Below are positions 1 through 11,946 of a stretch of 64,000 nt of DNA, piece by piece. The notes below the pieces were generated by a model. It saw nothing but the letters and a program-made list of their open reading frames with translations. It made no database searches and was not told the origin of the DNA. A program made the translations under genes and the position numbers. Each line of letters opens with the position of its first letter. The first letter of the stretch is position 1. Location: the NCBI RefSeq assembly GCF_022682495.2, contig NC_071398.1, positions 11,042,934-11,106,933 on the forward strand, written 5' to 3'. Source of the DNA: Desmodus rotundus. Its lineage: Eukaryota; Chordata; Mammalia; Chiroptera; Phyllostomidae.

Positions 1-2325
1 GGAACGACTGTAATAGAATAAACAATAAATAAGTTTTAAAAATAATCTTCATTGTAGAATATGTTTCTATCAATTAACACATTAACTCCTCAAAAAGCCC
101 ATAAAATTCTAGAGTTAACAAGTTGGTTGAGCATTGTTTTGCCGAGTTTTCAAGAACATTTTTTGACTATAGAATTGCTTCAGAATTTGGGTTTTTTTTT
201 TTAGTTTTTATTATTGAAAGGATGTAGAACAAGTGTGTCATAAAATATACCTAAAATATATTGGTTTTATAGCAATTGGTATTCTGAACGCCCTGCTTAC
301 AGTCAGTACTATGACATTTAGGAGATGGTCATGCTGAATAATAATGATACGATCTGCCTCCACTGAGGTAAAATAAGAATAAGAAAGTCCAATGAATTTC
401 TGAATATTCCACAATGAATTGCTAAGTTTTTAAGTAGCGAGTCTATTTTTTTTTCTACACCCACAGGAACTGGTGCCCTGAATATGTGTCCCGTCTGTGT
501 ACTAGGTAAACGACTCCTAGATGCACGTAATTCATCCTCTGGCTGAACAGCCAAAGGAATATGATACTCAGATCTGCTGGGGAGGCGCTGAACTCCTCTG
601 GGTCAGTCCTTGTCCTACTGTATCCTAGATATGTCATACACTTGGTGTCATTATAATCCAATTGTGTGACCCGAGAGTCGTCGCTCTCTCACATCACCAT
701 ATGGCTTCACGTGACTGTTTCAATACATCACGTGCATATTTTGTAGTATTTCTACAATTATTATAATTATTTTCACTGAGGCTGTTGGTGGCTCTTTCAA
801 TTTACCTATAAGCCCTAAGACTTGGAAAGGCTATTTAATGATATGGGGAAACTACACACATGAGCTAAGAGAAGGGGGGGAGCAAGTTACAAAACTATAC
901 ATACCTGCAACCTAAGATTATTACAGAAGTGAAATGTGTAAATAATCACGGGTGACATTTAAAAATCATTTAAATGTTAATAGTGCTTTTTATTTATTTA
1001 TTCATTTATTTATTTGTTTAGCTGGTACACGAGTCAACTTTACTGGAGTAATGGAAGCCTTAAAAAAATCTTAGTGACTTACAACAACAGGTATTTATTT
1101 CATATTCACGTGTTTTGTTTTGTTTTTGTCTGAAAGAGACGTGGGCAGTGCCGCCATCACATCCACTCACATTTCATTGGCCAGAGCAAGTTCCAAGGGG
1201 CGGGGCAGCCCTGTCCACAGGAGATACTAAAGGACCATTGCAAGGAAAGGGGAGGAATAATGTTCTGATAAGAATCAGAAATGAATGGTCAGAATAGTTG
1301 GAAATGATACTATAATCTACGATATTTACTGTTTTTTTAAATTGTATTGAATTGAATAAACATTTTTATTGCTCTTATACAATACTTGGCACTTGCAAAT
1401 ACTAACTTACTTAACCTGCATAACAGTCATATGAGGTCAATCCTGTTGTTACCCCACAGGTCACAGTTGAAAAAAATTCTGATACAGTGAGGATTAGTGA
1501 CATTGCCGAGGTTAACAATTTTGCAAGTGACTGAGCTTCCCCTCCTTCCAAGGCATCCTGACTTCAAGGCCTACCCCCTCAGTTTCCACCTTAGGGTAGC
1601 CACAGAGGCGGTGCCTTGTAGCAGCGATGGGGAATTTCTCTTTTCTTCACAAAGTTGTTTTTTAAATTTCTTTACTCCTCCAAAATAAATGAAACAGTAA
1701 AGATCATGAGAACATACAACCTGTTAAATCCCTTATTTGTTATCTCTGGGGGGAAACATTTTCACTGGATTCAATGTTCTGATCACATCACGCAATCCCC
1801 CTTTTCCTCCACAATCTTGCAATAAATGAGGTGGCTTTGCCTTTCTTCCTTCTCTTACCAGCATGGAAAGTTGCAAAGCTCTGATTCCCATTGTCAGGAA
1901 CAGATCATTTAACCTAACTTCTTAACACCCAGACTCTGCTAGACCTAAAATTACATTATTACAAGCCAGAGGCTTACAAAGAGTTAAGATAAATTCATTA
2001 AATATGAGTACATTTTTGTATGAGACACTGTACACATCCAATTCAAGAATGTGACTTGAACAGTGTCTAACAGGTCACCTTGTGTTTTGTAATTTTTGTT
2101 GCTAGTGTAGAAACAATTGGTTTTTATATACTTTTTGTTCTAGGAATATTACCAGTTCCCTTTCATCATTCTGACTTCCTGAAGATAGGGTACTATGAAA
2201 TTTAAATTAAAGTCATTTGACTCAGTGATATGTTGACTTTATTTTATTGGTAGTGATAACTCTAAACCAAGCATGATTATTTTGCAGGTAGTGTCTCAGT
2301 CAATCAATGATTTGAGCCGAGTGCT
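1..2325. other. Unique AT-rich DNA, no gene seen
   Basis: No ORF here exceeds about 80 codons and none resembles a known protein. A short TTTA-type low-complexity stretch lies near 987-1020. A faint MIR-like patch may lie at 1375-1460, where bases resemble the MIR segment around the ATGAGGT motif, but it is too eroded to call. Nothing else is recognised. Confidence 0.6.
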
Positions 2326-2329
2326 TCCT

Positions 2330-2560
2330 ACTAGAATGTTAGTATTTGCCCACACATAGCAACACGCTTCGCCCTGTCAAATAACCCCCTTTGAAAAGCT
2401 AGATGAGACGTCACTGCTCTCTACGAGTTTCCTTATCTGTGAAATGGAGAGAAACAAGTGTACTTAGTTCACCTCACAGATCTTTGTGATGGTGTAATAG
2501 CTGTGCGAGCCTCTTGCATAATTTAGCACCAAGGTTATTGGCACACTGATACCAATAACA
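2330..2560 (+). mobile_element. MIR SINE relic
   Basis: The stretch contains a degenerate version of the MIR core, with TTTCCTTATCTGTGAAATGG near 2430 followed by a region resembling the MIR GTTGTGAGGAT segment. MIR is an ancient tRNA-derived SINE shared by all mammals. The copy is highly diverged with no visible target-site duplication. Confidence 0.5.
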
Positions 2561-4953
2561 AAATAATAATTGTGTTTGATACTTATTGATTCCCTTACGT
2601 GGTAATACGGAATAACTGGATCAATGTCTTGACATGCCAACATATTAACTGCAAGCCACAGTTTTCTTAAAACTCTCAAGCTTCTACAAGTACCATCTTT
2701 TGGTACCTTCTCTGTGCAACGTTCTGAGGGAGACCCTGTGATAGAAATAATTCCACATTATACATGTTCATTTCAGTGGCTGACTTTGCACTCGAATCAT
2801 ATTACCAATGTGAGCTTTGCTTAGGACAATGAATTAAAATTCAACAGAATGAATAGCTCAGCCATTGCTGACTATACCAACCAATTTTCTCAGAATTTGA
2901 TTGTGTTGGAAATAAATGTATTGAAATAGTAGTCAAGAATTTGGTTGATGCTGTGTGTAAAAGACATTTATATTATAATGCAGGTTCATTTTCTCTAGAA
3001 ACCATAGCATGCTAAATGCCAGGTGACATTAAAATATTGTTATTAACCACAACTCAGACTTGAATTCAGTTATATTACATCTGAACAGCTAGTAGACAAA
3101 TATCAGAGCTGAGTGTAAGGACCACTAAGGAGGCTGTTGGAATTTGCCATGTGAGTCACATTGGCGTGAGCAGGCATTGAACTTTTTAAGTCATCAAACT
3201 TTCGAATTTTCCTTTATCCTCATTTATGGCAAAATTCATAGAGGTTTTTTTTTGAAAGGATTTAGCAAATTGAAGTCTAATAAAAACTATTCTTTTCCTT
3301 TTATGAACCAGAGAACCATAAAAAATTTTTAAAGTATTTATCTGGTTCTAATCCTCAATTTTATACCTGCTTTTTACTTTCCAGCTTGAGGGTGTGATCA
3401 AGTAAAAAATAACCTTGTTTCTTTTATAGACACAAGAGTTAAGAATGTCTGTTAGCACGTAACTGATGAACGTAAATGTAACTAATGATAACACCTAATT
3501 TTCAAGCCTCTAAGATGTGTCAGACACATGGTGCTAGGTTCTTCATAAAGATTATTTCAACCTTTGGGAATATTCTTTCAAAAATCTTCATTTCCTTGTC
3601 TACAAATAAACTTATATTGGAAGACTACTTCAACTTCCCAACAACACAGAGTCATTAGAAATAAAAGAATTGGGGGTTGACCTTCCAGCTTTTTCCATAA
3701 CCGTACACATTTCCCCTTAAAAAGTAGCATTTTTAAAATTCAGTCCTTAATGTCAATATCCTCGAGGTACCCTACTCAGTTTACCATAGGAATTGTACAC
3801 ATTTAAAAATCAATTTTCCCAGGGTATCTCCAGCAAGCAGAGGGGGTCCTATTTCCTTTTACCCAAAAGCAAACAATGTAAATCATCGTGAGTGCCTTCA
3901 GACAAGGCTGGAAAGCAGACACTCATTTTAAACTCCTCTTGGAAATTAAATAGAAGAGAAGGTTAGACCTACAATGTGTAGGTCTGCATTTAGTTGTCCC
4001 TATTACGTATCCAATAGGACAATAAAAACCACGAGTACCATCATAGCGGGAAGGCACAGATGTGCATTAAGAGGAAAAACGTGTTGGGTATCAGAATGGA
4101 AAGATTTTGAGGACACAAAGAGGGTGAAGAGCCGAGAGCAAGATTAAGACAGCAAACTGAAGGCACCACGATAACTCATAACCTCTGATACTCTCACGGC
4201 GGCTCAGCAGCCTTTCAACTCTGCTGCACCAGGAGCCAGTCAAAGCCTGAAGCCAACTAATGGAAGAAGGGAAGTGGTCTTCCTTAGAAGACTAAGAAAC
4301 AACTCATCCGAAGGGTTCGCAGATAGTAGATGAGCCGATAAAAATGTAGTTAATTTACATTTGGTCAAACTTAGTGTCTAGTGCTTATAGTGAGAAGACA
4401 CAATTTACATTAATTTTTATGTACGATTGTACGGATTTAGAAGATGACTCAGGCTACATACAAATCATTCTTAATGTTTTCATTGAGCATCAATTATGGG
4501 ACTTGTTACAAGTCAAACATATAGTTACCTCATGCAGAATTCTAAAGGTTTCTGATTACATCAGAGTGAAATTAGAGACATGTGGAGTGCATCCCTAAAT
4601 TTGAAGGGTGAATACCAGGCTCTCTTCTTGGTTTTAACAGTCTTTCATTTTTATTCAGTAATTTATAAACATGAGATTATAGAAATCTTTAGCAGAAACA
4701 TACACTGACTAAATTGGGATATGATCTACTGCTGCTTAATATTCATCAAAGGATTCCTGGTATCTTTGAGAGAAAGCTCAGGAATCCCAGGGGGCCTCCC
4801 TGGCGACACAGCATGTCCCCCATGCTGGTGCCTCACCTTCTCCGGCATGTCCTCCTGTCTGGGTGCCACCCACTACTAGCATTATGCTGTCCCTTCACAA
4901 TTTTTTAAAAACAACCAATTTCTTTACCTTTGTTATTTCTTTCCTTTCCTACC
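2561..4953. other. Unique DNA, no gene seen
   Basis: Only short chance ORFs occur (75 codons or fewer). Around 3500-3640 there are weak traces of an old MIR/L2-type repeat (GTGTCAGACACATGGTGCTAG). No promoter, exon or RNA gene is supported. Confidence 0.55.
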
Positions 4954-5162
4954 CGGGGTGTCAAACTCATTTTCACTGGGGACCATATCAGCCTTGCGGT
5001 TGCCTTCAAAGGGCCGAATGTAATTTTAGGACTGTATAAATGTAACTACTCCTTAACTAGGGGCAAGGAGCTCAGCGCTGCCACTGGGTAGAAACAAGGT
5101 GCCGAGCTGGATAAAACAAGGTGAAGGGCTGGATTCGGCCTGTGGGCCTTGTGTTTGCCACC
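4954..5162. mobile_element. Non-autonomous hAT element, eroded
   Basis: The left end carries GGGGTGTCAAACTCATTTTC and an inner segment, TTGCCTTCAAAGGGCCGAAT, that is almost identical to the element at 29373-29561. The right end reads GGATTCGGCCTGTGGGCCTT and then fades. This is a hAT-type short element with no transposase. Unlike the 29-kb copy, its outer bases are eroded and I see no matching 8-bp duplication. The middle also differs (GGAGCTCAGCGCTGCC), so it may belong to a sister subfamily or be internally rearranged. Confidence 0.7.
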
Positions 5163-5189
5163 AGTTTTATCCACCTCCTCACATCTGCC

Positions 5190-5300
5190 CACAAAAATAC
5201 TACTCATTCTTAAAGACACAGGTCAAGCATTGCCGTTTTTGGTGACACTTTTGCTGACTTTTCCCACCTGCCCCACCCGGCATGCTGTCCACATGGCCCA
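5190..5300 (+). mobile_element. L2 LINE fragment (tentative)
   Basis: Bases such as TACTACTCATTCTTAAAGAC followed by a CAGGTCAAGC segment resemble the L2 3' region that usually reads close to CATCCTTCAAGGCACAGGTC. It is short and diverged. Confidence 0.4.
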
Positions 5301-5419
5301 GCCTGCTCCCATAGCCCCCTCGGTGTCTCTCTAGGAGGGTGCTGCTGATCACCCTCTTGGCTTGCTGCTTTGCTTGTCTCTGTCTCCCATGGCATGGTGC
5401 GGTTATTAAAGGCACAGTC

Positions 5420-6690
5420 TGTATTTTATCAAGTATTAAGCTCCAGGCCCTTGGGGATGCATCTTAATAGATGTACATGATTCATCAGCTCAGGTAATGT
5501 CCAAATGTCATTATTCCACAAATGGAGAAATGAAGGCAAAGAGTGTGAGAAGCTTTGCCAGTTACACAGGTGGGTTATTCTGCCTAACAGTGTAGAAAGT
5601 TCTAAAAGACAATATACAAGTTTGTATCGAGAAAAATTGTTTGTACATGTAAGGGATTCTCAATAGCAGTGGCTTCTATGTGGAATTAGAAGTATAATCA
5701 TCATTCGTAAAGCAAGCAACAAAATCTTTGGGAAGTAACTAGTTGTTTGTCATCCAAAACTTCCATAACTATGAAAACAAGCATAAAAACATCTGTTCCG
5801 TGGTCACTGTTTCTAGGCTGCCTTCTTAAAATGGAATCTTTCCCAATGAGCATACTAGGAAATCACAAAACAAATCTAGTTTAAAATTGCTACAAAATAT
5901 GCTACTTCATCGAAATACAATGATGAGCTCTGTTGTTTTTGACACAATATAAACTCTACCAAGAAATACAATAAATTCAGAGAAATAAGCCACCAAAATA
6001 GGTTGACTGGTGCTACAAAAGCAGTATTTATGACAAAGAGGTGAATTATGCTCCAAGTTGATTCGGCTGTGCTCATCTTTGATTTTTATGATGGATATAT
6101 ATTTCAGAAGCCGTGGATTTGTCTCTGATGCACTGGCTTTCTCTCTGGAAACCACTGACAAATTGGAGTGTCTACTAAACAGCCCACAGTTTTCAGGGTG
6201 CTGATATCACTGAACTTGGGGGTAGGGCTTGAGGGAAATACGTGAGAGATACGGAACAGAAATTCAGCTGACTCCTTCTCTCTTTCTACTTAAGCAAACG
6301 TGGAAGGGAACACATCTCTTCCTCCTTAGGGCAGGGCAAAAATCTGCAGGAAACACAGACTAGACATTTCTGCAGCCGCAAGTTCCCTGAATAGCTCTGA
6401 TTGAGAGATAGATTATTAATAAACCGCATTGCAAAAAGGGAGCGAGGAGCCCTCCAACTGTCTATTTGGACTGGGAACATCGTCTTCGACACAGTCCATC
6501 TGGCTGTGCCGAGGGGACTGATTTCATCAGGACGGAAGTCTGGGTTTGCACAGCGAAACCCCAGTCCATCCATATTTTATTTCCATCTGTACATACAGTC
6601 ATTCTGCGTTCCCAGCTTTCATTAGTATTGGCTGTCTTATTCCATCATCAAAACATTCGTGTCAAGTAAATGTTACAGTCACCCGTTGAC
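5420..6690. other. Unique DNA, no gene seen
   Basis: Short overlapping ORFs on both strands (up to about 95 codons) do not resemble known proteins. The part from about 6360 to 6560 retains several CpG sites and homeodomain-like AT motifs and is discussed as a possible conserved non-coding element. Confidence 0.55.
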
Positions 6691-6761
<71 letters not shown>

Positions 6762-6805
6762 AGGAAAGAAAGAAGGAAAGAAAGAAGGAAAGAAAGAAAG
6801 AAGGA

Positions 6806-6876
<71 letters not shown>

Positions 6877-6891
6877 GAAGAAAGAAAGAAA
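6691..6891. repeat. (GAAA)n microsatellite
   Basis: About 200 bp of nearly pure GAAA repeat, with a few GGAA interruptions clustered near 6760-6805 and one near 6875. The long lysine/glutamate/arginine-rich ORFs read across it, and the phenylalanine/leucine/serine-rich ones on the other strand, are translations of the repeat and not genes. The sharp left edge follows ACCCGTTGAC; the right edge precedes AACAGGTTTA. Confidence 0.98.
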
Positions 6892-6959
6892 ACAGGTTTA
6901 GAGAAGAGCTGACTCCTGGCCACAGAGTTTTCTTATTTTTAATCGGGTTTATACCACGT

Positions 6960-7195
6960 GTAATGGACTTGGGAGACAGAAAAACAATGGCCTGACACCA
7001 AGCTTAGTCACGTGTTTACTGAGTGACCATAAGCATATGACTTCATTTCCTGGCGCCTCAGTTTCTTCTCTTAGACATGAAGGCAATAATGTAACCCAAT
7101 TGTTTTAAGGATTCAGTGCAATAAGGTCTGAAAAAAATCTCAGTGTAAAATAGACGAGGCTCAATAAATGTAAATTTTCTTTCTATTACAGCTGT
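6960..7195 (+). mobile_element. MIR SINE
   Basis: Landmarks of MIR in order: a GAGTGACC region near 7021, CCTCAGTTTCTTCTCTTAGA near 7057, the AATAATGTAACCCAATTGTT segment, and the terminal GAGGCTCAATAAATG. Divergence is high, as expected for this old mammalian family. Confidence 0.75.
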
Positions 7196-8948
7196 ATATC
7201 AGCCAGAGATGTTTGATGTCTTCGATGAACTAGAAAAACATAATGCCATGCTCACAAAGTGTGTGGAAACTTAAGAATTATTTACCAGCAAGGCACTTTG
7301 AAATTTTAAACCTAGATTTCCCAGTGGTAAATAACCTGATGTTAAAAAGAAAAAAAGATTCAAAGTGAAAGGTACGAGTACACTTGGCATCTATTTTCCC
7401 TGAAGAAAACTGTGAAATGGTAACAGTCAATGTCCCTCCAAGTGTTGGGACGTGCACCGAACACAGACGTACCTGGCTCTGTCCGGTGGAATTAGGTCTC
7501 AGAAGGGAGTTTGCTTTGCACATCCCTGCAGAACATGTGCAGCTATAAAACACGGTACCCACGTCTTTATACTGGTGATTCGACATGTCGTCAGAGTGAA
7601 TTTAAAGAAGCAGGTAAATGAATTCATTTCCAGCCCAAAGACAACTTTCGATCTTGTTTTCCCCGAATAGTTCTATCCGAACCCCCAATGAGATTTCCAG
7701 AAGAAAGTCTATTAATTTTCCATGTACTTGTTGGTGCGGAAGCCATCAGGATTATGGGTTGAGTATTTCTAGTGTAGGGAAAGGAAGGGATGCAATTCAC
7801 CTCTGTGAACTAAAATATACTTCTTTTCATTAATCTTTTATTGTAAATGAGCACAGTAATTGAACCAGCACCACACCGTCAGAATGAATGCAGTGCCGGT
7901 GGGATACGCTTGAGAGAGTACATACTGATTGAGTATTAAATATCTACTGGCAATAACTCATGGTTCATTACTTCTTTTGGAGTTTCTTAGTTGCAGAGGG
8001 TTTGAATCCTAAGTAGTCAGACTTTTCGTAGAAAAAGGCTTTCAAATGCTGAAGGCACGAGGTGCTCACAACCCACAGACAACCTCCTGTAATCTGGGCT
8101 CTTTCCTCCTTAGCGGAACCAGACTCCGCAGGCATATTTTGCAAACAGGGCTGATTGATTGAAACACAGAAAGCTGTCATCTCCTCATTCCAAAATGCCC
8201 TGTTGCATAGGTGGCAGCCAGCTGTGATGCATTTCTGAAAAGGCAAGGTGACATGGACCCAGAATTGGGAATAGGGCTATCACCTAAGCATACATTCTGC
8301 AACTTCCTGCGTATTATGTAAATCCCCATCCAGCTCTCTGGTGGTTTAGGTGTCTCAGCTTTTGGTTGCAACCGACATTTAGCTTCCTTCATTGTATTCT
8401 GCCATCCCCCGTGGCACAGCGTCCCTGCCCATGGAAATAGAAGCGTTTCCCCTGCTGGTAGCAAAATGCGATCAACCTGAAGCAATGTTATAGAACTATG
8501 TGTTTTGGATTTGAAGATTGGGTCTATTCAGACCTCATGCAGTTTAAAAACAAACACTGTTACAAGAAAACACTAGGAGCCCTGTGTCTATGGCAAAGAG
8601 GTTCTGTAGCTATTGGTTCAGTTTGGGGGTTTGAACAAATTCCTTTAATTCAGTTTTACCTCAGTGCCCTAAGGAGCAGCTAATAGTTGAGTTGAATGTA
8701 TTTTTCTTTTTCAGAGCAAATGTGCCTTTTCTTTGATTCCTAGTATTTGCTTGATATATATGATGTGTCTAAATATAATTTCAGCTAAAATAATATTGAC
8801 CTTGGATATGATTTGGACATGTGTATAATCATGTATGAAAATGTCTAGAAACTTCTTCTGGTACTACTTTCCCCTAACTATATCACATAGGTGACTTAAG
8901 AAAGGATTTTGAAATAATTAGATAGTGTCATTTCTCCTGAAACTTCTC
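7196..8948. other. Unique DNA, no gene seen
   Basis: ORFs of up to 102 codons at 7278-7586 and 8177-8485 on the minus strand show no recognisable domain, signal peptide or codon pattern and overlap other ORFs. No repeat family is recognised. Confidence 0.5.
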
Positions 8949-8988
8949 AGTCTCTCTTTCTCTCTCTCTCTCTTCCTCTCTCTTTCCT
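8949..8988. repeat. (CT)n simple repeat
   Basis: Interrupted CT dinucleotide run with a few TTC and TCC interruptions. Confidence 0.9.
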
Positions 8989-9405
8989 GCTCATATTATA
9001 GTTTTGACTAAAATAAGGTATACATTTTATTGCATTATATTAAAAAACCATTCTATAACTACTTTTAAAATAGTCTTATGCAAAATAACGAATGACAGAC
9101 AAGAAAAAACCATAGCACTAGAAAAGACAAATCTCATAAATAACCATCAAAGGTCAAATCCAGCAAAGATCAAAAAGCTTTTAAAAACTAATATCTTGGA
9201 AAATGTCTAAGAATTCCAGATAATAACATTTTAGCAGGCAACTGAACATAGCAAATAATGTCCAAGCTTTCTCACACAATGATAAAATGCATTAGCTTTG
9301 TGTTCGAATACAGTCTAATGTTTTGACAAAGAAAAATTACATAAAGTTAATTGATAGTAAATCGCTTGTATTTACTATCAAAATCCATTGCCTTTTCATT
9401 TTGTA

Positions 9406-9502
9406 TACAGATGATGGATTATACAATTGTACACCTGAAACCTATATAATTTTATTAACCAATGTCAGCCCAATCAATTCAATAAAAAATTTTAAAAAAC
9501 AA
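9406..9502 (+). mobile_element. L1 LINE 3' end (about 95 bp)
   Basis: The segment GTACACCTGAAACCTATATA, then ATTTTATTAACCAATGTCAG, then CAATAAAAAATTTTAAAAAA is the terminal part of a laurasiatherian-type L1 3' UTR including the polyadenylation signal and A-rich tail. The same end recurs at 16720-16775 and, reversed, at 50290-50380. The insertion is severely 5' truncated. Confidence 0.8.
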
Positions 9503-9589
9503 TTAAGGACATCCAGATGGAAAAATTATCTTAGATTATCTAGATATGCCCAAACAAATCCTATAAATCCTTTGAAGGGTAGACCTTCC

Positions 9590-9885
9590 TTGGCTCTGGT
9601 CAGAGAAGCAGAGCGATGGCAGCCTGAGACAGACGCAGCACGCCAGTCCTGGCTTTGACCATGGAGGGATTGACTGACCTAGGCCTCTGGAGCCGGAAAG
9701 GCAAAGAGATGGATGCTGCCCCAGCTTCTCTGGAGAGGAACACAGCTCCTCGGGTGTTCTTACTTTCACCCCGTGAGCCCATGTCACACTTCTGACGTAG
9801 AGGGCTGTAAGAAAATAAATATGTGCTATCTGAACATTTTTATTATTTGCGACAGTGGCACTAGAGAATGAGTAAGCTCATTTTC
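9590..9885 (+). mobile_element. MLT1-type ERVL-MaLR LTR (partial)
   Basis: The order GCCTCTGGAGCCGGAAAGGC, a segment ending in CACACTTCTGACGT, then GCTGTAAGAAAATAAATATG matches the 3' half of MLT1-class LTRs, which carry their AATAAA polyadenylation signal just after a CTGTAAGA motif. The copy is diverged and lacks a clear 5' half. MaLR elements are old non-autonomous relatives of ERV-L retroviruses. The 111- and 83-codon ORFs overlapping it are chance ORFs. Confidence 0.7.
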
Positions 9886-9895
9886 TCAAGTGAGT

Positions 9896-10380
9896 AGAAA
9901 ATGAGTAAATACGTGTATATATTGGCTTTTATCTGCAAGGACCGCCTCTACACATATACCAAGTGTAGCAGGAACATTGCTTGTTGTGTTGCAAGTGTCG
10001 TGTAGCAGCAGACAGGTGGGGAATATGTCACTTTTATGGTATTTATCTTTTTGTACCTTTCAGATTTTGAGCCATCTAGGTTTATCTGTTCCCAAGATAA
10101 ACATAAATAATTTAAAATAAATACAATAACATTGCCTTTCTTCCTATATTTTGATGGGTGTGGGACATATCACACTGTGTGCCATAAGACATCATTTTCT
10201 TAAATAATTTAGTACAGTTGTGATGATAAGTATACTAATTAGTGGCCAATCAGAGAAAAGTAGTTTTGCTGACATACGGGTTTACTTAGTTATTTTGATT
10301 TATATATTCTTGTGACTCACTTCCTTTTCTAAAGCAACTGCTAGGTGCTTTTCTATTGATTCCAATTAAATTTCAAGGTG
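9896..10380. other. Unique AT-rich DNA, no gene seen
   Basis: No recognisable repeat, exon or RNA gene. Base composition is AT-rich like the flanks. Confidence 0.5.
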
Positions 10381-10399
10381 AGTTCATTCATTACCACTT

Positions 10400-10605
10400 T
10401 TACAGTCATTCAGCATGGGTGGACAACTATCAGTGCTAGGACCTGGAGATTCCGAGATGAACCTGATCCAGTCTTTGTCGTTAAGCTCCCTGAGAGGTAC
10501 ATCATTAAGCAAATAATTATAGCAAAGTGTGAGGACTTCTATACAAGGGATGTTATGAGATTACAGAAAAATAATTCAGGAACACCATCTTGGTAGGACA
10601 ATTAT
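10400..10605 (+). mobile_element. Ancient interspersed repeat, family uncertain
   Basis: The string GTGCTAGGACCTGGAGATTC, then CTGATCCAGTCTTTGTCGTT, then AAGCAAATAATTATAGCAAA matches a common ancient mammalian repeat, with the pattern of 'ctaggacctgaggatac' followed by 'aacaaataattacaatac', that I know from many genomes but cannot name with certainty. It produces the 72-codon ORF at 10378-10596, which is not a gene. Confidence 0.5.
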
Positions 10606-10861
10606 GGCTTTTAGAATGATTCTGGTGGAAATCACACCTTCTCCTTTAAGGAAATTAGCAGAAGATAAACAAAGGAAGACTCTTCAGTATCCTTTACAGT
10701 GATCTGTTACAATGCTGTTGTAATGAACATATGATTCTCCAGGAGACAAAGGGGACAGTGACCCCTGGTTAGTGCAGCGCTATGTATGCCCTACAGGATT
10801 CATCTTAATATCCAACAGGCTTCATCTCCCATTTTTAGAGTCTTCTTATGCTTTTTTTCAA

Positions 10862-11076
10862 AAGATATTTTTAAAATTTATTTCTATAGAGAGGGGGTTG
10901 GGGGGAGAAAGAGAGGGAGAGGATCATCGATGTGAGAGAGAAACTTCAATCAGTTGCCTGTTATCACGTCCCAACCAGGGACGGAACTACAACCCAGGCA
11001 TGTGCCGTGACCGGGATTCAAACCCCCTACCTTTTGCTCTGTTAGGTGATGCCCAACCAATTGAGCCAGGTCTACA
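10862..11076 (-). mobile_element. VES SINE
   Basis: Read on the minus strand this begins with a tRNA-like head (GGCTCAATTGGTTGGGCATC), has the motif around CACGGCACATGCCTGGG, a pyrimidine-rich body, and an A-rich tail at the left end. It is diverged from the other copies, with TATCACGTCCCAACCAGGGA in place of the usual CCCCTACTGGGG segment. The flanks are poly-T rich so no duplication can be called safely. Confidence 0.9.
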
Positions 11077-11079
11077 CTT

Positions 11080-11735
11080 TTTTTTTTAAAGAAGACAAAA
11101 GTAGTACTAGATAGGTTAGTCTATTTCATTTTTAAAAATATAGATTTCTTCTTCTTGAGAGGAAGATAAGTGATGCCATTCTGCAAATATGTGATTCTCA
11201 GTGGCTCAAACTGTGAGTGTGGCCTGACAAATTTTCTTACATTAAATGCCACCTGTAATTAAACTGCTGACAAGGAGTGAAAAGGAAGACGTTAATTACA
11301 CAGACAGCTTGATTCAGGATAAGACAGGAGGCTAATATTGAATTAAGCACAAAAACAGAGTTTCATTCCAGCAGCTCAAACTTCGGCAGCTTCAGTGTGA
11401 AGGGAGCATCGGGATGCTTGTCTTCAGTGGACATCGGGCTGGAGGGAGGGGTGGGGGAGAGGGCTCCTTAGGTCCAGATAGGTTTGTGGATATAGATTTG
11501 GCATTTTGCACTGTGATTTTCAAATTGAAAATACCAACGTGAAGTTTTTAAAAAATCTCTTTTCCAATTCCGATTTTTCTGGAGATGTGAAAATCTATTT
11601 TATATATTACAAGTAAAGTCAGATCTTCTTTCCTCCCTTTCCCCAAATTTTGGATATTTCAAGAGACTTTGAAGCTGAATTACATAGATAAGAATTTCTC
11701 ATGGCTGGCTTCACTCATTTTAGCATCACATTTTC
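11080..11735. other. Unique DNA, possible conserved element inside
   Basis: No gene is seen. The part from about 11190 to 11420 has TAATTAAACTG, TTAATTACAC and CAGCTTGATTCAGGAT motifs typical of vertebrate conserved non-coding elements (reported separately). The rest is AT-rich with a G-rich patch near 11440-11465. Confidence 0.5.
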
Positions 11736-11739
11736 CAGA

Positions 11740-11946
11740 TTTATCATATTTATGATTCCACATGTATGAAATGTCCAGAATAGGCACACCCATAGAGACG
11801 AAGTAGATCGGCGACTGCCAGGGCAGAAAGGAAGGGTGAATGGGCAGTGGCCGCTGATGGGTGTGAGGGTTTGAGGCCGTGAAAACATTCTAAAATTTTA
11901 TAGTGGTGATAGTTGCACAACAACTTTAGACTATTCTAAAAACCAC
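11740..11946 (+). mobile_element. Old L1 3' UTR, left part
   Basis: ATGAAATGTCCAGAATAGGC, then CATAGAGACGAAGTAGATCG, then TAGTGGTGATAGTTGCACAA is the characteristic 3' UTR of old (L1M-type) LINE-1 elements. The match breaks off exactly where the VES SINE begins and resumes at 12246, so the two parts are one element. L1 3' UTRs are non-coding. Confidence 0.88.

Noticed and set aside
6648..6923. Lysine/glutamate-rich and phenylalanine/serine-rich ORFs
   Set aside because: Translations of the GAAA microsatellite.
8949..8988. CT-rich run as a polypyrimidine tract before an exon
   Set aside because: No plausible acceptor AG followed by an ORF of note; it is a simple repeat.
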